Assembly (NCBI RefSeq): GCF_002338065.1
Contig: NZ_DDHJ01000020.1
Coordinates: 1-24,273, forward strand
Length of the DNA: 24,273 nucleotides
Direction: 5' to 3'
Source of the DNA: Pseudomonas sp. UBA1879
GTDB taxonomy: Bacteria; Pseudomonadota; Gammaproteobacteria; Pseudomonadales; Pseudomonadaceae
How positions within the stretch are numbered: position 1 is the first letter of the stretch; every line of letters begins with the position of its first letter. The translations under genes were made by a program, and so were the position numbers. The notes below the pieces were generated by a model that was not told the origin of the DNA, made no database searches, and was given only the letters and a program-made list of their open reading frames with translations. This document shows positions 22,849 through 24,273 of the stretch, one piece after another.

Positions 22849-23682
22849 ATGAGCCTTGACATCACCCCTCTCAGTTCAGCATTGGGCGCGCAGATCAGCG
22901 GCGTCGACCTGAGCCGGGACCTGACAGCCGAGCAACGTAACGCCATTGAACACGCGCTACTTGCCCATCAGGTGCTGTTCTTCCGCGAGCAGCCGATCAC
23001 GCCCCAGCAACAGGTGCGCTTCGCGGCGCAATTCGGCGATCTGCATGTGCATCCGATTTATCCTAACGTGCCCGAGCAGCCGGAAATCATGGTGCTCGAC
23101 ACCGCACTGACCGACGTGCGTGACAACGCGCTTTGGCACACTGACGTGACCTTCCTGCCGACCCCTGCCCTCGGCGCCGTGTTGAGCGCGAAACAATTGC
23201 CGGCCTACGGCGGCGACACGCTTTGGGCCAGTGGCATTGCGGCGTTCGAAGCGCTGTCCAAGCCTCTGCAAACGCTGCTCGACGGCTTGACGGCCACTCA
23301 CGACTTCACGCGCTCGTTTCCCGTGGAGCGTTTTGGCAGCACCGCCGACGACCTTGCTCGCTGGGAAGAAACTCGTCGCAAAAACCCGCCGCTGTCGCAC
23401 CCGGTCATCCGCACGCACCCGGTCAGCGGACGTAAAGCCCTGTTCGTCAATGACGGTTTCACCACACGCATCAACGAACTGGAGCCTGCGGAAAGCGAAG
23501 CGATTTTGAAGCTGCTGTTCGCCCATACCACGCGCCCCGAATTCACCATCCGCTGGCGCTGGCAGGAAAACGATATTGCCATGTGGGACAACCGCGTGAC
23601 GCAGCACTACGCCGTAGACGACTACCGCCCGCAGCGCCGAATCATGCACCGCGCAACGATCCTCGGCGACGCGCCCTTTTGA
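22849..23682 (+). CDS. tauD: taurine dioxygenase TauD
   Basis: 277 aa Fe(II)/2-oxoglutarate-dependent dioxygenase. It hydroxylates taurine, which then breaks down to sulfite and aminoacetaldehyde, supplying sulfur when sulfate is scarce. The iron ligands are His97 and Asp99 (LWHTDV) and His253 (TQHYA); Arg268 in RIMHRATI is the expected 2-oxoglutarate-binding arginine. These sit two residues before the E. coli TauD positions (99, 101, 255, 270), so the active site is complete. The ATG at 22849 is preferred over a GTG four codons upstream; neither has a strong ribosome site. It is 60 bp after tauC and ends the operon; no clear terminator follows. Confidence 0.95.
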   Translation: MSLDITPLSSALGAQISGVDLSRDLTAEQRNAIEHALLAHQVLFFREQPITPQQQVRFAAQFGDLHVHPIYPNVPEQPEIMVLDTALTDVRDNALWHTDVTFLPTPALGAVLSAKQLPAYGGDTLWASGIAAFEALSKPLQTLLDGLTATHDFTRSFPVERFGSTADDLARWEETRRKNPPLSHPVIRTHPVSGRKALFVNDGFTTRINELEPAESEAILKLLFAHTTRPEFTIRWRWQENDIAMWDNRVTQHYAVDDYRPQRRIMHRATILGDAPF

Positions 23683-23749
23683 ACCGATCCAGCGCCAGAC
23701 GCGGAAAAAGGGCCTAGCGAAAACTCGCGGATCATTCACGTCGGCTCTG

Positions 23750-24273
23750 ATCCGGAGAGCGTACGACGGCCGCGAATGCGGTGGGTCAGACGGTTCATCT
23801 GCCGCTGATCTACCGCTTCGCGGCCGTCGTTCCTCCGGCGGCTCCTACGGATTTCGCGGCGTTGAAACAATCCCTGTTTCGATCCGGAGCCACGCGGCAT
23901 CCCAGAATTGACGTAGCTCCCTGATCCCGCCGCAGACTGTAGGAGCCGCCGGAGGTACGACGGCCGCGAAGGCGGTGGGTCAGACGATTCATCTGCCGCT
24001 GATCCACCGCTACGCGGCTGTCGTTCCTCCGGCGGCCCCTACGGATTTCCCGTCGTTGAAACAATCCTGTTCCGATCCGGAGCCACGCGGCATCCCAGAA
24101 TCCAGGCAACTCCCTGATCCCGCCGCAGACCGTAGGAGCCGCCGGAGGTACGACGGCCGCGCTAGCGGTGGGACCGACGACTCATCTGCCGTCTATTTAC
24201 CGCTTCCCGCCCGCCTTTCCTCCGGCGGCTCCACCGGATCCCCCGGCTCTGAAACAAACACTGTTCCGACCTC
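23750..24273. repeat. tandem array of a roughly 194-bp REP-containing unit
   Basis: The string GTACGACGGCCGCG recurs at 23761, 23955 and 24148, giving periods of 194 and 193 bp. Each unit carries inverted arms of a third REP family, a segment with GAAACA...TGTTTC (clearest at 23864-23880) and a shared stretch GATCCGGAGCCACGCGGCAT. The third unit is cut by the window end and diverges strongly after about 24180. No gene seen. Confidence 0.88.
23938..24043. repeat. REPIN of a third family inside the right-hand array
   Basis: TGTAGGAGCCGCCGGAGGTA (from 23938), continuing CGACGGCCGCG, pairs with CGCGGCTGTCG-TTCCTCCGGCGG-CCCCTACGG (24014-24043) with a few mismatches. Its GCCGCCGGAGG core is unlike the two families found elsewhere in the window. 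Related arms occur at 23818-23850 and 24131-24160. Confidence 0.8.

Overview
The window looks like Pseudomonas chromosome, most likely the fluorescens/putida/syringae side of the genus. Evidence: a spuABCDEFGH polyamine operon with divergent spuI (the arrangement known from P. aeruginosa), the ssu-lsfA and tauABCD sulfur-scavenging genes, an OprD-family porin, moderately GC-rich coding sequence, and many intergenic Pseudomonas-type REP/REPIN palindromes. I see no rRNA, tRNA, phage, insertion sequence, transposase or CRISPR array.

Layout. 1-672: a 300-bp tandem repeat (2.2 copies), each full copy carrying a REPIN and a degraded coding tail; two more REPINs follow up to 914. 938-10317 (minus strand): polyamine uptake and catabolism, read spuA-spuB-spuC-spuD-spuE-spuF-spuG-spuH, with REP elements in the spuC/spuD and spuD/spuE gaps. 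10318-10594: divergent control region with two dyads. 10595-11971 (plus): spuI, closed by a strong terminator. 12208-12843 (plus): a TetR-family regulator. 12894-13355 (minus): a small membrane-anchored protein of unknown function. 13794-16647 (minus): ssuA-ssuC-ssuB-ssuF for sulfonate import, with no ssuE or ssuD in place. 17001-17639 (minus): the 1-Cys peroxiredoxin lsfA. 17814-19184 (minus): OprD-family porin, oprE-like. 19185-19989: an 805-bp gap with no convincing gene but with tauA promoter signals. 19990-23682 (plus): tauA-tauB-tauC-tauD. 23750-24273: a second tandem array (about 194-bp unit) built on another REP family, running off the window.

How the genes work together. SpuD and SpuE deliver putrescine and spermidine to the SpuFGH ABC transporter; SpuI and SpuB gamma-glutamylate polyamines; SpuC is the aminotransferase branch; SpuA hydrolyses gamma-glutamyl products. 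The second half is a sulfate-starvation module: SsuABC imports alkanesulfonates, TauABC imports taurine, TauD releases sulfite from taurine, LsfA removes peroxides, and the porin may provide outer-membrane entry.

No wholly new multi-gene system is evident. The points most worth a second look are regulatory or structural: a near-consensus sigma-54 promoter candidate before tauA, a long dyad over the likely ssuA promoter, the missing ssuED genes, an interrupted REPIN between spuC and spuD, and the tandem arrays at both edges, which suggest the window is a contig ending in repeats.
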